Assembly (NCBI GenBank): GCA_025677815.1
Contig: JAIXMP010000026.1
Span: forward strand, 124,001-188,000
Source of the DNA: Phascolomyces articulosus
Taxonomy: Eukaryota; Mucoromycota; Mucoromycetes; Mucorales; Lichtheimiaceae
DNA length: 64,000 nt
Reading direction: 5' to 3'
The translations under genes and the position numbers were made by a program. The first letter of the stretch is position 1, and each line of letters begins with the position of its first letter. The notes under the pieces are model-generated. The model ran no database searches and had not been told where the DNA came from. It saw nothing but the letters and a program-made list of their open reading frames with translations. This document shows, in pieces, positions 15,102 through 27,657 of the stretch.

Positions 15102-16940
15102 GGTTGTTCTTCTTTATCAATTTAAAACACAATGGATTGGTAAAATGAATAAACGGAAAAAAGTGAGAAAGAGTGAAAAAGCAAAAGAAAAAAGAAATAA
15201 TTAGACTATTATTGAATCCAAACAATTTAAAAATTCCAGAAAACAAGGAGTTCTTTCTCGTCCATGCGCTGTTTATGATTATGGTGTTGTTATTTATAAT
15301 AATAATAATAATTAGCATAAATTCTTATGTATAAAAAGATAGACAGAGTCCCAAGGCCCATACTAAAACACAATCAATATAATATGAAGCAGCGGTGCTA
15401 AATTGAATCTATGCAAAAAAGGGACATTTTAACCAGTTTAAAAATGAAAGACTATCCCTAAAATGATACATGTTTCATGTGCAATTTGTCTTTCTTTATA
15501 TTGAACTCCTCCTCCCCCCCCCTCAACCTCCTTATTTTTAAATATATTATATACGTAAAATGCCTTTTCCTTCTCTCCTCCTCCTTTTTTTTTGGTCTTT
15601 TGCTCTCGATCCAATTTTCTTCAAAGAGAGTCATCATCCACTATCAACTTGGTGGTGGTACGAATATAAATTACGGTGATCCATGATAATATTAGAAGAT
15701 GATGAGAATGATTGATGTGACAACAATCATCACAAATATTTATACTATATATTTTTTTGTCATCCGATCTTTATCATGTTTATTACAATAGATCATATTA
15801 ATGATCCAATCCTCCATGGTAGTCTAATAATGATGGATATTGCACATTAGAAAAATCATCATGTCATCTATATTATATGCAGTGTTGATAATGGTTATTA
15901 TAATACATCCATGATGATAGAATGATCAACAGGAAACTCAACATGCACAAAAAAAAACAATGCATGAATATTTTCTGTCATTATCACCAAAAAACTGATA
16001 GTATTTCGCAACAAAAAACACGCGCATCTTCTTTGTATATAAGGTATGTAAGTATTTTAATAAACGATGTTAAGATGTATATATGAAATATTCTTATTTG
16101 CTTAGATAAAAATTATAAACAATCACGCAAAACCATGCATTTGGAATAAAAGTATAATTATTTTAGTTTGTTTATGCATTTACTTTTTTTCCTACTATAA
16201 AAAGGAATATCAAGGAAATGACATAAAAATATAGGAATGGAATGTATTTATTGAACCTTTTTTTTTTTACAAACAAGAAAATGGCACTAAAACCTTTTTT
16301 CGTTTGCTCCCTTTTATTTTATCGAGTCTATCAAATACTAGAATCACCAAGTAAACTCATTCATTGTTTATTATAGATCCCACTCTTCTGCCGTAGTAAT
16401 AATTGTGTATGTTGTTGGCTATTTGCAAATATCAAGTTGGATTGCCGTATATATATATATTATTTTCCTAATCAGCATGATACTAATTATCATATGGATA
16501 CGTACATCGTATGCAGTAATCATGGAGATTAAAACTACTAATAAAGAAAATATTGATTAATTAGCGAGTAGTAATACTGGTCAATGTCCATTTATGGGCA
16601 TTAAGTTAAAATTAAAAAATGTTTCAATTATTTCATTATTCCTAGTATTTCATGAAAAGATACTTAAAGTTATTTTATAACTGTACAAATAATAAAAGAC
16701 TATCGATGATGAGGATGGATGCATAAACAATATGTAAATCCTGTAACAAATTGTAACCAAAATAAACATGAATAGTATTTTCTGATAAAGTGAATTATAT
16801 TATCATAAAGACAAAAAAAAAGGTAGGAGTTGTGGCCAACAGTGGACATTCCTTATAGTCTATAATTTATACTTTATTACTGTGGAAGACTATTTGACCT
16901 GTACCTATATGCATTTAGTCGGTTTCTTTGGGTTCAGTGA
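15102..16940. other. Gene-poor intergenic stretch
   Basis: AT-rich sequence with the probable promoter of the divergent endopolyphosphatase-like gene at its left end. Only short, low-complexity reading frames occur (for example 15477-15686). Nothing recognisable. Confidence 0.4.
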
Positions 16941-18060
16941 TTAATATATACAAAATATTATATGGGTTGTGTCCAAGTAATTGAAAAAAAAATTCTTGTA
17001 GAGGAAAAGGTTTTGCATGATTATAGTGTGGCTAAGTATTGTTAATATAAATGTTCGTAGGAGAGAGGTGTTTGGAGGATAGAAATAAAAAAGGAGAATT
17101 ATTGTAGAGGTAGGGTAGTAATGCACGAAAGTGTGTCACTCGTTCTATATTATAGTGGTTTGTTCTAAGAGGCTTCTGCGGGTGCGGTTCATCATAATCG
17201 AAAACATCATTTGGATGCCCGAGGCGATCAATTTCGCTCAATACCGAGATTAACACTGGTCACCATGTTTCTTCCCATTTCACAAGAGAAAGACCAACTT
17301 CAGAACAAGGAAAATGCTTGATTATGTGGCTTATCATCAGTATAAAGACCATAGAACTTTATATCTATGTCATTACTGCTTGGAATGAGACCAGATTTGA
17401 TTAATAGATAATCATTACCATGCTTCTTTTTGATAAATGGCACATTAAATGAAATCGAATTAACACAAATATGGTGTCTAAACGGAAGGCATTCACCATC
17501 ACAATGAAATTGGAGGATACCTTCAAAAATAGCTTCCACCAAAGATAGGCCATTGTGTTGTTTTAGGTATCTTGTAAAGGTTGGTAAATCCATGTTACAA
17601 CGGATTACATGGCAGTTCACTAAATATAGGCAGTACTAAATAAAATTAGTAAAAAAACCCTTTATCACCAAACAAAAAATAGTAAATAATTTACCATTTT
17701 CTAACAGGCTATTACGGACTCGACGCCCTTATTCTAAGGATGAATCATTATCCTCTTAGTTACCATCCCAGGATTCAAGATCACTTTCTAAATCGGATTC
17801 TTCACCCTCTCCATATTATTATTATATTATAATAGGTTAATATATAATTATAAAGTAAGATAAGATGGTATAAAAAAAGTATAACTACCATCATAGCCAA
17901 TAGCTTACATATTGGGAGATTTTGGGATATATATCCAAAGGGCTTCGGGTGGTTTCTCCTGTAGCTTTCCTTGTAACAGGGTACAGCTAGTAGAGTAATG
18001 ATCTCTTCTTGCTTCCTTAGTTTCACAGCGACAATCCTTGAGTGGATAAGAAAATAACCA
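16941..18060 (-). pseudogene. Decayed coding relic of unknown family, probably a mobile-element gene
   Basis: Reading the minus strand from about 18050 down gives broken stretches of coding-like protein: a Cys-containing segment (CRCETKEARRDHYSTSC) near 18020-17960, an acidic segment (EGEESDLESDLESWDGN) near 17800-17760, an open 106-codon stretch at 17620-17300 with CNMDLPTFTRYLKQHNGLS, and a final stretch at 17256-17032 with EIDRLGHPNDVFDYDEPHP. Stops and frame changes separate them, so no intact gene can be built. The order (Cys/His region, acidic linker, larger domain) resembles fungal DNA-transposon proteins, but I cannot name the family. It is the only coding signal in a 6-kb gap. Confidence 0.4.
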
Positions 18061-21000
18061 ATGCATACGTCATTTTATAAATCGCTGTCGATCCTTAGAG
18101 GAGACACGGAAGTATAATATAGGGTCTATCAATTGTTGTTGTCGCATACAGATAATAGTTTTCAACCTGTTTTTCTAGAGTTGTACTCTTCATACCCATA
18201 ACATCCCATAAATATGAACTATAGAGTTGTACCTTAACATATTAGCTTGATTAAGATCTTCCAATGGCAATTTTACTGCATTATTGCCAATAAAATGCAC
18301 GGTTTAAAAGGTCTTCGTCAGATTGGCTGAAGTTGAGAAATATCATGAAGTATTCCTGTATACTATTGGGAATCCATCATTGTTCATTAGATATAAAAAA
18401 AGCAGTTTCTAGTTAATTTTACTGTATACCCCATCAAGATAGGCTGAGCTAGCTTATTTAAAAAGAGAATTGCAGTTGGAAGAAAACGAAGTGCAATCTA
18501 ACGACAATTCGTAATATTCAGTAACGGAAACAATATCAATTTTGACAATAATGGGGCCACTCAACGAGTTACTACTTATTGATTTACTTGCACTATAAAG
18601 AGCAAACCACTGGTAGGTCATCTTTTATATATAACCTTATAATAGTGATACAGTCAGTCAGTAAATGCTAGCCTAAGTCATTGTGTGGTCATTCCCCATA
18701 CTCATTCAAGGCATTAGCCGTACTGTTTTCTCTCTGTGTATATATTGATACGTATTCTCAGAAAGCTGCTTTCCGGTAATATTTGCAAAACATAAAGGCT
18801 CCTATCATATTCTTTGGAGAATTATTATCATTAGCAGACATATAAGATAGAATGAATTATGAGTGGGAAAAAAAAGGAAAGACTGTGTTTGTGAGTAAGT
18901 AAAAGATAGAAAAACACCAAAAGAGAAAGGTTGTCAAAGCATTTTAAAGGTAAAACTTGAGTCGTACTTTTCACTCATCATCTGAAGAAGAAAGTAAGAA
19001 GGAGGGACTTTTAGATAAAAAATATTAGGTCCTATAGAACTAGTCGTTGTTTAAGAAATTTGTCCATAAATAGTTTATAATTTGACACCCTTCCTTCTGA
19101 CACAAGTTAACTGGAGAAGTAATCATAAACCCAACCATGCCGTGTAACTTTATATACATACGGTTTATATATATATATATATAGAAGTAAAGGCTTTTGT
19201 CATTGATTCTACTTGCACAAATAAAGATGTAACTCCTTGAACCCCCATGACCATATCCCAGTATATTTTATGTATAAAGGAGAAAGAAAGAAGGGTCGGA
19301 TAATAATGTAATAGACCGGGAATTAGGGTTATTTCTTTACTTGGTGATCAACAAGGAAAAATATAAAAGTCATTCACTCCATCCATGAGGCATGGGGAAA
19401 TATTCCTTTACTACCCTGAATACAGTGATCAATGGCCTTTAAAAGAACAAGCTTCATCGATATATATATCAAAAAAACCAACAGAACATTTTTACACCAA
19501 GATAAAAAAAACCTTAATATATAACAATTGCGTGATAAAATAAATGAATTGCTTATTAATTCAATCAAACAGTCATGCTGTGTTTATAAAATATTTTATA
19601 TAACACTAAAACTCTCGACTGTTGTCAATAATATAAACTCTTTTACAGAATTCAAATGGATGAAGGGTTATTTATATATGTTTTTTTTAGCATTTGTTAT
19701 TTGTTGTTGTACGTTATCACTGTTGTGTAGACCTAATTTTCATGAATATTGACAAAAGAGTTTTATTTTCTCGGCTTATTTACCGTTTTAAGTAATGAGT
19801 GAGTTGGCATATATATAAAGTCGACCCTGGTGTGAAAAAAAAAAAGAAGAGAGCGAGCCAAGATTTTGGTTTCACTGTCAAACAATTCTTTTCATTTACT
19901 CCATTTGGACTTGATTTCCCTATAGGAAATCAACTATTTACTATATAAGCCTTCATAGATGATTTTTATAAACACATCCAATGGTAATCCTTCTTCTTGA
20001 AAAGGGGACCACCCAAGTAGAAAGATGATTTGTACCTTAGATTTATGTCCCTGCTTTTTTTTTTTTTTTTTTTGCCCACACTATTGAACCTTTTTTTCTT
20101 ATCATATCAAGATCTTGAAAGGAAAAAAAAAAGACAGTACAGAAAAAAAAAAGGAGATCTTTTTTTGATGATATGAAACTGATGATGGATTCCTGATTGA
20201 TAGCTGTTGTCGTTTCGTTTGATAATAATAATAATAATAACAATAATAAAGGATCTATTCTATGATTGGGTTATATGTACTTTATCACGACGACTACGTA
20301 CATATACATCAATAAAATAACATTTGTTATCTTGTTGCATGCAGAAATGTTTTTCCACGTGGCGACTTTATAAGGAAAAGACTTGATTAAATTATTTATT
20401 TTAAATGCGTACTACCCTATTTTATAAATCAGAGATGATGACTTTTTTTTATTGCTGCTGATGATGATGATGATACGAAACAAGATTGAGTGGCTGGCTT
20501 GCTGCAAGATGAAACTGAGATTATGTTCTATGCGGGGTAAAGTTTTGTGTATGTGTAGGTATCACACACATCATTACAACATACACATATATAACATAAG
20601 CAACAAGTAGGTATGACAATAATAAATAATCGTTTCCTATCTTGGTTATTCTTGTATTCCATTTCCCCAAGTTTTCTAATTGCTTATGTACACAACACAA
20701 GTTGTGTGTGAGAAGGTGACCTTGATATAAAAAATAAGAGTGTGAGAAAAAAGAAAATCTCCAGGGACTGACCTTTTTTGTTGAAATGGATAACGTGGCA
20801 ATCTATCCATAGGATTTAAAAAAAAGGTGGGGCAACATATTACTTTATAACATAAGGGTAATTTTTTTGAGAAAAGGAAGAATTTTTCAAACGTGGAACC
20901 TGCCTTTTTAAGATCTTTCTTTCCTTTTTGCTTATCTGATACACTTTCTTCTTATGTATACTTTATATAAGCAAATCTATCTATTACTTAAAAAATGATG

Positions 21001-21526
21001 ATGGTGATAATTATGATGATGGTGGTGATGTGTTGGGGATAAGCGATGACTTCGCATTTCATTGATATATACTCAAAGACGTGTTAGAGCTTTTTTTTAT
21101 ATATCGGGGCTTGACAATGAGCTGATTTTTTATTATCATCCAAACTCACACATCACTTCTCACTCACACACAGAACATTATATATGATTGGATCGGTGTC
21201 AACATGCTTTTCATGAGCCCACTCTATTCACTCAGTACATTCAACTGGGCGGAGTCATAAAAAACTTTTTGCGTTACAAAAAAAGGGAAGCGAGAATCTT
21301 CAAGACCCTTTTTTTATTTTTTTCTCTTTTTTTTTATAAGATTTTCCAAGACTTCTCACGCAGTTTCCCTCACTCTCCCGCTTTTGGCTTTTTTCACTTA
21401 CACACACTTTCCTCTTTTAATCTCTCATATCTTTATTATTTCTCCACACTTTTTCTTTTTCTCTTTCATCTTCTTCTTCTTCTTTATCATTCTATTTCCT
21501 CCATCTCTCTCTTTAAATAAACCATC
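18061..21526. other. Gene-poor region and probable WRKY-like gene promoter
   Basis: AT-rich DNA with microsatellites: an AT run near 19166-19184, a poly(T) tract at 20055-20072, AAT repeats at 20223-20250 and a GAT/ATG repeat near 20458-20475. The last 400 bp before 21527 is C/T-rich, as in a leader; a T-rich frame there (21188-21520) looks like untranslated leader rather than protein. No intact gene recognised. Confidence 0.4.
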
Positions 21527-23099
21527 ATGAACGAATACATTTTTGCAACAGGAGATCCAACCATTACAGCATTATCTACATCCACATCTCATTTTGATGA
21601 AAATAATCCTATCAATATCAATATGAATACAAATAAACCTATACCTCTTTATCATCATGAACAAGTCCCATTTCATCATCATCATCATCAACAACAACAA
21701 CAACCTACAAGTGAACCCCCTTCTTGTTCCTCTTCTTCTTCTTCACCACCTGATATGACTTCACCTCCACCTTTACAATTTTTTCAACCACCCACTCAAC
21801 AACAAGAAGATGAACCAATGTATATGGCCACTAATGACACTGACCCATGGCAACAACAACAGCAACAACAGCAACAACAAGAACAAGAACACAATATCAC
21901 CACCGCTACAACCAACCCTATTACATGTGATCTTCAAGAAGTTCTTATGTATTATCGTACTCAACCTGAATTATTAAGGTTGATTCTTTTAAGTAAAGTC
22001 GAAGAAGATAAACGAAGGACGGAAGAAGCCAAATTAAGAGCTAAAGAATTAGATATGTTATTATTACAACAACACCAATTAGCTGCTGCCACTTCATCTT
22101 TTCTTACTACCACGATACCAACACAACCACAACAACAACAACAAATAAACATGTTTCAAACAACTACAACCACAGCAGAAAGTCCAAGATCGACTACCAC
22201 ACCTCCTCCATTATTATCTGCTTCTTCTTCATTGAATAATCGTCGAGATTCTTTAGGGAATAATCATCATGGTGGTCAAGATGTATTATTAGAAGACCCT
22301 TCTTCTTCTTCTTTGGAAGATACATATCATCCGTTTTCTCCACCTGAAACACTTGGATCACCTACTCATCATCCTATTACTACTTCTGCACCGAACCCAT
22401 CTTTATTACCCATGAACAGGTACAGTAGTAATCTTAAAAGGAATGGAAAGACAAATTAAAGTAGAGTGGGACATTATAAAAGAGAATGCTTTTTTTTTGT
22501 TACAGAGTGTGAAGATTTTTCAATGATACAAAATCTAAACATAAACAAAAAAAATGTTTAAATAGTTACGCCTCTCCCATGGTAACAAATCCCGCCGACC
22601 CATCTCCTCCTACCCAAACACAACAACCACCACCTTCTAGTTCTACTTCAGCATCCTCAGCATCAGAACAGCAACAACAAGTAGTCAAAACACAACAATC
22701 TTCTTCTACAACATCACAACAAAGGGCACCTCCACGTAGACGACGAGAGATGCAGGCCATCACGAAAATCGTTGAAACGCGAGAATATCCTTACTTGGAT
22801 GGTTATTTTTGGAAAAATAATGGGAATACGGTACAAAAGAAGACGGGTAACAAAAGCATTTATTATAAATGTTCCAATAGTAGCAAGGTTAGAAAGATCC
22901 CACATTTGTTTTGTTGTTTGTTATTGTTTGGGTGGTAGTGAGTAATAAATGAAAACTAACATATGTCCATTAATCATGTTTATAGGGTTGTCCTGTGAAT
23001 AAAACAGTGACTTGGAAAGAAAATGGTGAATATCTTATCAAATATCGAGGGGAACATTTACAAGAATGTGGCAAAGTACAACGTATTATTGATGTCTAG
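21527..23099 (+). CDS. WRKY-GCM1-type zinc-finger protein (WRKY-like), probable transcription factor
   Basis: A 442-aa protein in three exons: 21527-22419, 22566-22887, 22986-23099. The first 300 residues are Gln/His/Ser/Pro-rich with one short helical charged segment (about residues 140-185, LRLILLSKVEEDKRRTEEAK). A basic patch (PPRRRREMQ) precedes the C-terminal domain at about residues 376-437. There DGYFWKNNGNTVQKK aligns with the plant signature DGYRWRKYGQK, followed by YYKC, a second Cys (GCP) after the exon junction, a beta-strand region ending IKYRGEH, and a last Cys (HLQEC). This fits the CCHC/CCHH fold of WRKY-GCM1 fingers, though Cys-Cys spacing is six and the final pair is H-x3-C. 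FLYWCH is the main alternative. The second intron donor is GTTAGA. The protein ends five residues after the domain. Confidence 0.75.
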
Positions 23100-24564
23100 T
23101 TTATACTTCTTTCTACCTTTTTTTTTATGTGTATATAATATTACAACTTATTTATTTTTTTTCTTTTTCAATTCATTCATTTTTCATTATTCCCTCTTCA
23201 TCCTCTTCTTTCGTCGCTTTTTTTTTTTTAAAAAAATACATACTTCTTTATAAAACCCCAACAAACTCGCATTGCCATGAAAAATCATACAACCCTTCTC
23301 TCTTTTATTGTTCCATGTATACAACAAAAACAAAAACAAGCCAATACCCCACCACCCCATGCTATTATAAAATATATATATATATATATAACATGAAAAA
23401 ACATGTAATATGAAAAATGGAAAAACAAAACACAGAGTTTATTTATAGATAGATAGATAGATAGGATAATACAGTTCAAAAATCTTTGAACAAGTTTTTT
23501 TAAAGTTGTCGATCGCCCCGTTGGGAACCTATGCAAGTTTTTGGGGATCTATGGTTGCAAAGCGGGGAACGAGGCAGAATAAAAATATGGATTGGATGGA
23601 TGGATGACTTGATTTGAATATCTTTCTAAACTTGAGGATATATATATATATTTAAAGATATCTGTCCATGATCCTTTTTATATATAGAAATGCCCCACGA
23701 TAGCAATTTTTTAATTAGATAACAAAATGAAATGAAAAGATTAAAGTAGTTTGTCATGTCAAGGTATATAAACGCATAGTAACAAGTAGGTAAGCGGTTG
23801 CCATGTCAACAACAAAAAAAGGACCCCACCATCCAATGAGTGAAATGAGTAACCATTCTTTCACCCTTTTGATTGGCTAAAAAACCCCATTCGAAAAATA
23901 ATTTTTTTAGAGGATCGAGTCAGGTTCAACCAAAATGTACAGAAAAAGGAACCAGGTGCTTATGTGTTGTGTGATTGATTCCTAATCCAATCCAATCCAA
24001 TCCTTCCTTCCTCCCCAACTTTCCTTTCGAATTAGCTTCCAAAACCAACACTTTTTTTTTCTCCTCTTCTTCCTTCTTCTTTCTCTCTCTCTCTCTCTTT
24101 TTTTTTTATTAGATAATAATTTTTTTTAATAATAGATAGATATTGGCTATTGACACAGACACAGACACACACACTCTCTCTATATATATATATATATTAA
24201 AAAAAGATCTTTAGAGAGAAGAGATAAAAGAGACAGAGAAAAGAGAGGCATTAAAAAAAAGGTAAATTATATATAATAAACCCAGTTTACCCATCACACA
24301 AATAGCAAAGTAGTAGTAGTAATAATTTAACTCTCCCTCTTCTTTTTACTTCTTTATTACTCACCTAACTTTTTTTTTAATTCATTTCAAATATAATAAT
24401 AATAATAATAATAATAGTATTCCCCCCTTCTATCATTGATTATTATTTATTTCCAAAGCTTCCTTTTTATTATTATTGTGTACTATATTCTATACTATTC
24501 AATTATATAACGTTTTACCAATCTTCCCTACTTCGTATATACTCGTCATTAAAAACCGCACATA
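23100..24564. other. Intergenic and long leader before the Zn2Cys6 gene
   Basis: It contains a GATA tetranucleotide repeat at 23446-23465, an AT repeat at 23369-23390, the CCAAT-box cluster listed separately, then about 500 bp of C/T and A/T tracts (including an AAT repeat near 24393-24416) typical of a long 5' leader. No gene seen. Confidence 0.45.
23833..24001. promoter_or_regulatory. Cluster of five CCAAT boxes
   Basis: CCAAT occurs at 23833-23837, in reverse (ATTGG) at 23872-23876, and three times in tandem at 23987-24001. In fungi CCAAT is bound by the HAP2/3/5 complex. The cluster lies 560-730 bp upstream of the Zn2Cys6 start codon. Function is inferred from the motif alone. Confidence 0.35.
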
Positions 24565-27500
24565 ATGTTTGCAACCTTGGAATTACCACTTCGAGGTAAA
24601 CTTTTTTTTTTGTGATTGGTGTAATATAACCTCCCAAACAAAAAATAGGGATCCTCATCTTTCATAACTCGTAATACATATACATATATATATATATAGA
24701 CGATAGTCGACATAAACGATTAAAAGTAGGTCGTGCTTGTCATCCATGTCGAATGAAAAAGATCAAGGTAATGAGCTCATATTCCACACTTTTACGACAG
24801 CTCCTCCTATATATATATGGGCCTTTTGCTCTGTATCCACTTTAAATTAACTTTATGATTTTTATATATTATGTATGGGTGCATTCAGTGTGATGGGAAA
24901 CAACCTTGTATGCAGGTAATAATAATAAATTATAATCGAACACTATTTCTTCATAAGAATTCATTATTAACCTCATCCTTTTTTCTTTTTCTTTCCAACA
25001 AATGTAGTGCAAAGGTACATCTAATAGAAAAGGAAGATCGATCGGGTTGCGTCTTTATTTCTGTATATTTTGGGGTGTATGCGTGTGGGGAAGAGAGAGA
25101 ACAACAAGAAAGAAAAGAAAAGTACATACTTTTTTTACAGAGATGGGAATACACAATAAGCTTATCTATCTATTTCTTCCGTATATGTATAATTTTTATA
25201 GCTAGACGACGAAAATGCATGTACCTGAAAAACTCAGACGAAACATATATCAAATTGGATCCATTGACGGATAATGGGGTATCTGATTCTTTTTTTCAAG
25301 ATATAGCCGAAAGAGCACAGGAACAACAACAGCGTCAACAACGTTTAGCTGCTGCAGCCGCATCATCATCTTCTTCTGCCGTTGCCGGTGGTAGTAGTAA
25401 TAGTGGGAATGGGAATGGAACAAGTACCACTGCATCACTTGTGGAAGAAAAGATCTTTATGGCAGATGATAAGAATGATCATTTATTTTCGGGTGGATCA
25501 CCTCCACCAATACAACAACAACAACAGAGTACGAGTAATAGTAATGGAAATACAAATTCACTTTTGAATAATGCCAATGGTGGAAGCAATGGAATTCTAC
25601 ATCATCATCATCATCATCATCATCATACCAATGGGATTGAACGATCCACAACACCAGGAGCAAGTAGTGTGAGCAGCAATGGGAATAATGGCACATCTGG
25701 CAATAATAATCGAGCCAATACACGACCTGATAAAATGATTGAACAATTAACCGACGGATTAGTTCGATTAACGTTACATCATGATGCACCTCATTTGGAC
25801 GATGATACAGTGACACCATGGCGTAATTATGGCGATTTTGTACGTTGGTCCCCAGAACCCAATTTACCTCATTATTATACAGCACCTATTGATATGCCAT
25901 CACGACCAATTCAAGAACATTTAATCCATGTATTTTTCAGTCAATGCCATCCGATCTTACCCACACTATCACGTAGCATGTTTTTTGATCAATTGAATGT
26001 CAAAGGACCCTTGATTACTCCCTTGTTACTCAACATTATGTATGCCCATGCAGCCAAACATGTGCAAGATACCAGTATTCAAGGACATGTCTTTTACAAT
26101 CGTGCCAGACGTTTGGTCGATGACTTTTTAGATGTACCACGTGTATCGACGGTCATTGCATTACTCTACATGGCTTCTTATCACAATGAAGAACAAACGG
26201 ATACAAGGATTCGATCCAGTCGAGCATGGATGTATAGTGGTATGGCAGTTCGTATGTGCTTGGAATTAGGTTTACACACAACCAATTACAGTAGTCAAAT
26301 GTCACAATTTGATATCGAGTTACGTAAACGAGTGTTATGGACATGTTTTGTGATGGATAAATTGGAAAGTTGTTTAACGGAACGTCCTTGGATGTTACGA
26401 GCCAAGGATATTGCTTTGGAGTTTCCTACGCCCTTGCCAGAAGACGACGTACAGGAACGAAGTGTTTTGGAAGGATTTGGGCAATTGTGTCGATTGATGA
26501 TTTTAATGGAACGTGTGATTCATTTTTTTGCCTATGATATCAAGAACAGAACCCATCATACCATGAACCCATCGACGAATACTACCACGTCATCTGCCAA
26601 TAACAGTAGTGGATTATTATGGACTATGAATGAGGAAAATCAAACATTGCAATTATTGGATGAATTGGCACAATGGAGAGATAATTTACCAGATACATTA
26701 CATTGGACACCACACCATAATAACGTACCCCAGTCTTCGATTGTAGCTAATTTACATTTGGTGTTTTATGATTTGGAATTATCGTTGGTCATGTGTTGTC
26801 GATATCAAGATGAACGATTACATCGTGAACGACGTCGTACATTAGCCAATACCATTACACATATTGTCTCCTTGACGATTCAACATCCTCATTTAATGTA
26901 TACGTTTGGATTAACGGCCTTTTCAGCTATTTTTGCTGCATTGACCCATGCGGCTGATTTCGAACATCCCATGATACCTATTGCTGACGATGCAAAGATG
27001 CAATTCCGTAAAACGTTGGAAGATGTCCGTGCGATTGTGGAGCATGTGCCTGCTCGAGATATGCATAATTTTGCACGTTTGGTTGATTTGACATTACAAC
27101 CACCACCATCTCAGCAACAAACTGTACAACAGCAAACAACAGCTACGACATTGCCCTCCATTCAAATCCCAAGTAATAATAATAGTACAAGTACAGCAAA
27201 TTCGGCAGCGACTAGTCGAATGTCCTATGCAAATGCATTTTCAGCTATTACCAATCTTGTTCATGATGATAATAAGAGTAGTAATGTATTTGCTACACCT
27301 AATCAGCACCATCATCCACAACAACAGCAACAGCCTCAAGTATCCGCTGCTGCAGCTGCCGCAGCCGCTGCAGTGGTCATGTCAGAAGCATTTACTCAAG
27401 GATCTACATCCACTACATTGGCACCCTTTACCACCACGGCAGGTTTAGTCCCATCACCATTTACAACCCAATTTGATCCTACTTGTATACCCTCTTCATC

Positions 27501-27657
27501 CACACCTACAGCCAAGACCCAATCAGTATCTTCCGTTACAGGATCCAATACTTCGGTGGGTAATGGTGAACCTCCTAAGAGTATTGAACCAGCAGATTAT
27601 ACTTTTGAATTGATTTCTGTTGCAGATGAATGGGCACGTACACTCATGTATCAGTAA
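24565..27657 (+). CDS. Zn(II)2Cys6 fungal-specific transcription factor with 7-nt microexon
   Basis: An 862-aa regulator. Exons: 24565-24595, 24700-24767, 24889-24915, 25008-25014, 25202-27657. Spliced this way the N-terminus gives a perfect Gal4-type cluster, C-x2-C-x6-C-x5-C-x2-C-x6-C (Cys 24, 27, 34, 40, 43, 50), with exon junctions at residues 33/34, 42/43 and within residue 45. The fourth exon is only seven nucleotides (TGCAAAG) and supplies the fifth cysteine. Low-complexity Ser/Asn/Gly, Gln and a run of nine His follow (residues about 75-185), then the fungal-specific regulatory domain (about 265-560) with HVFFSQCHPILPTLSRSMFF and RVLWTCFVMDKLESCLTERP. The C-terminus is Gln/Ala/Thr-rich. 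A longer frame starting at 24871 reads through the introns and destroys the cluster. The target pathway cannot be read. Confidence 0.9.

Noticed and set aside
21188..21520. 110-codon frame upstream of the WRKY-like gene
   Set aside because: Phe/Leu/Ser-rich composition comes from C/T tracts of the leader; no domain.
23446..23465. GATA tetranucleotide run considered as a GATA-factor site cluster
   Set aside because: It is a simple microsatellite in the 3' flank of the WRKY-like gene rather than a promoter context.
24871..25201. 928-codon open frame beginning at 24871
   Set aside because: Its first 110 codons read through two introns and remove the zinc cysteines; splicing through 24889-24915, 25008-25014 and 25202 gives a perfect Zn2Cys6 cluster.
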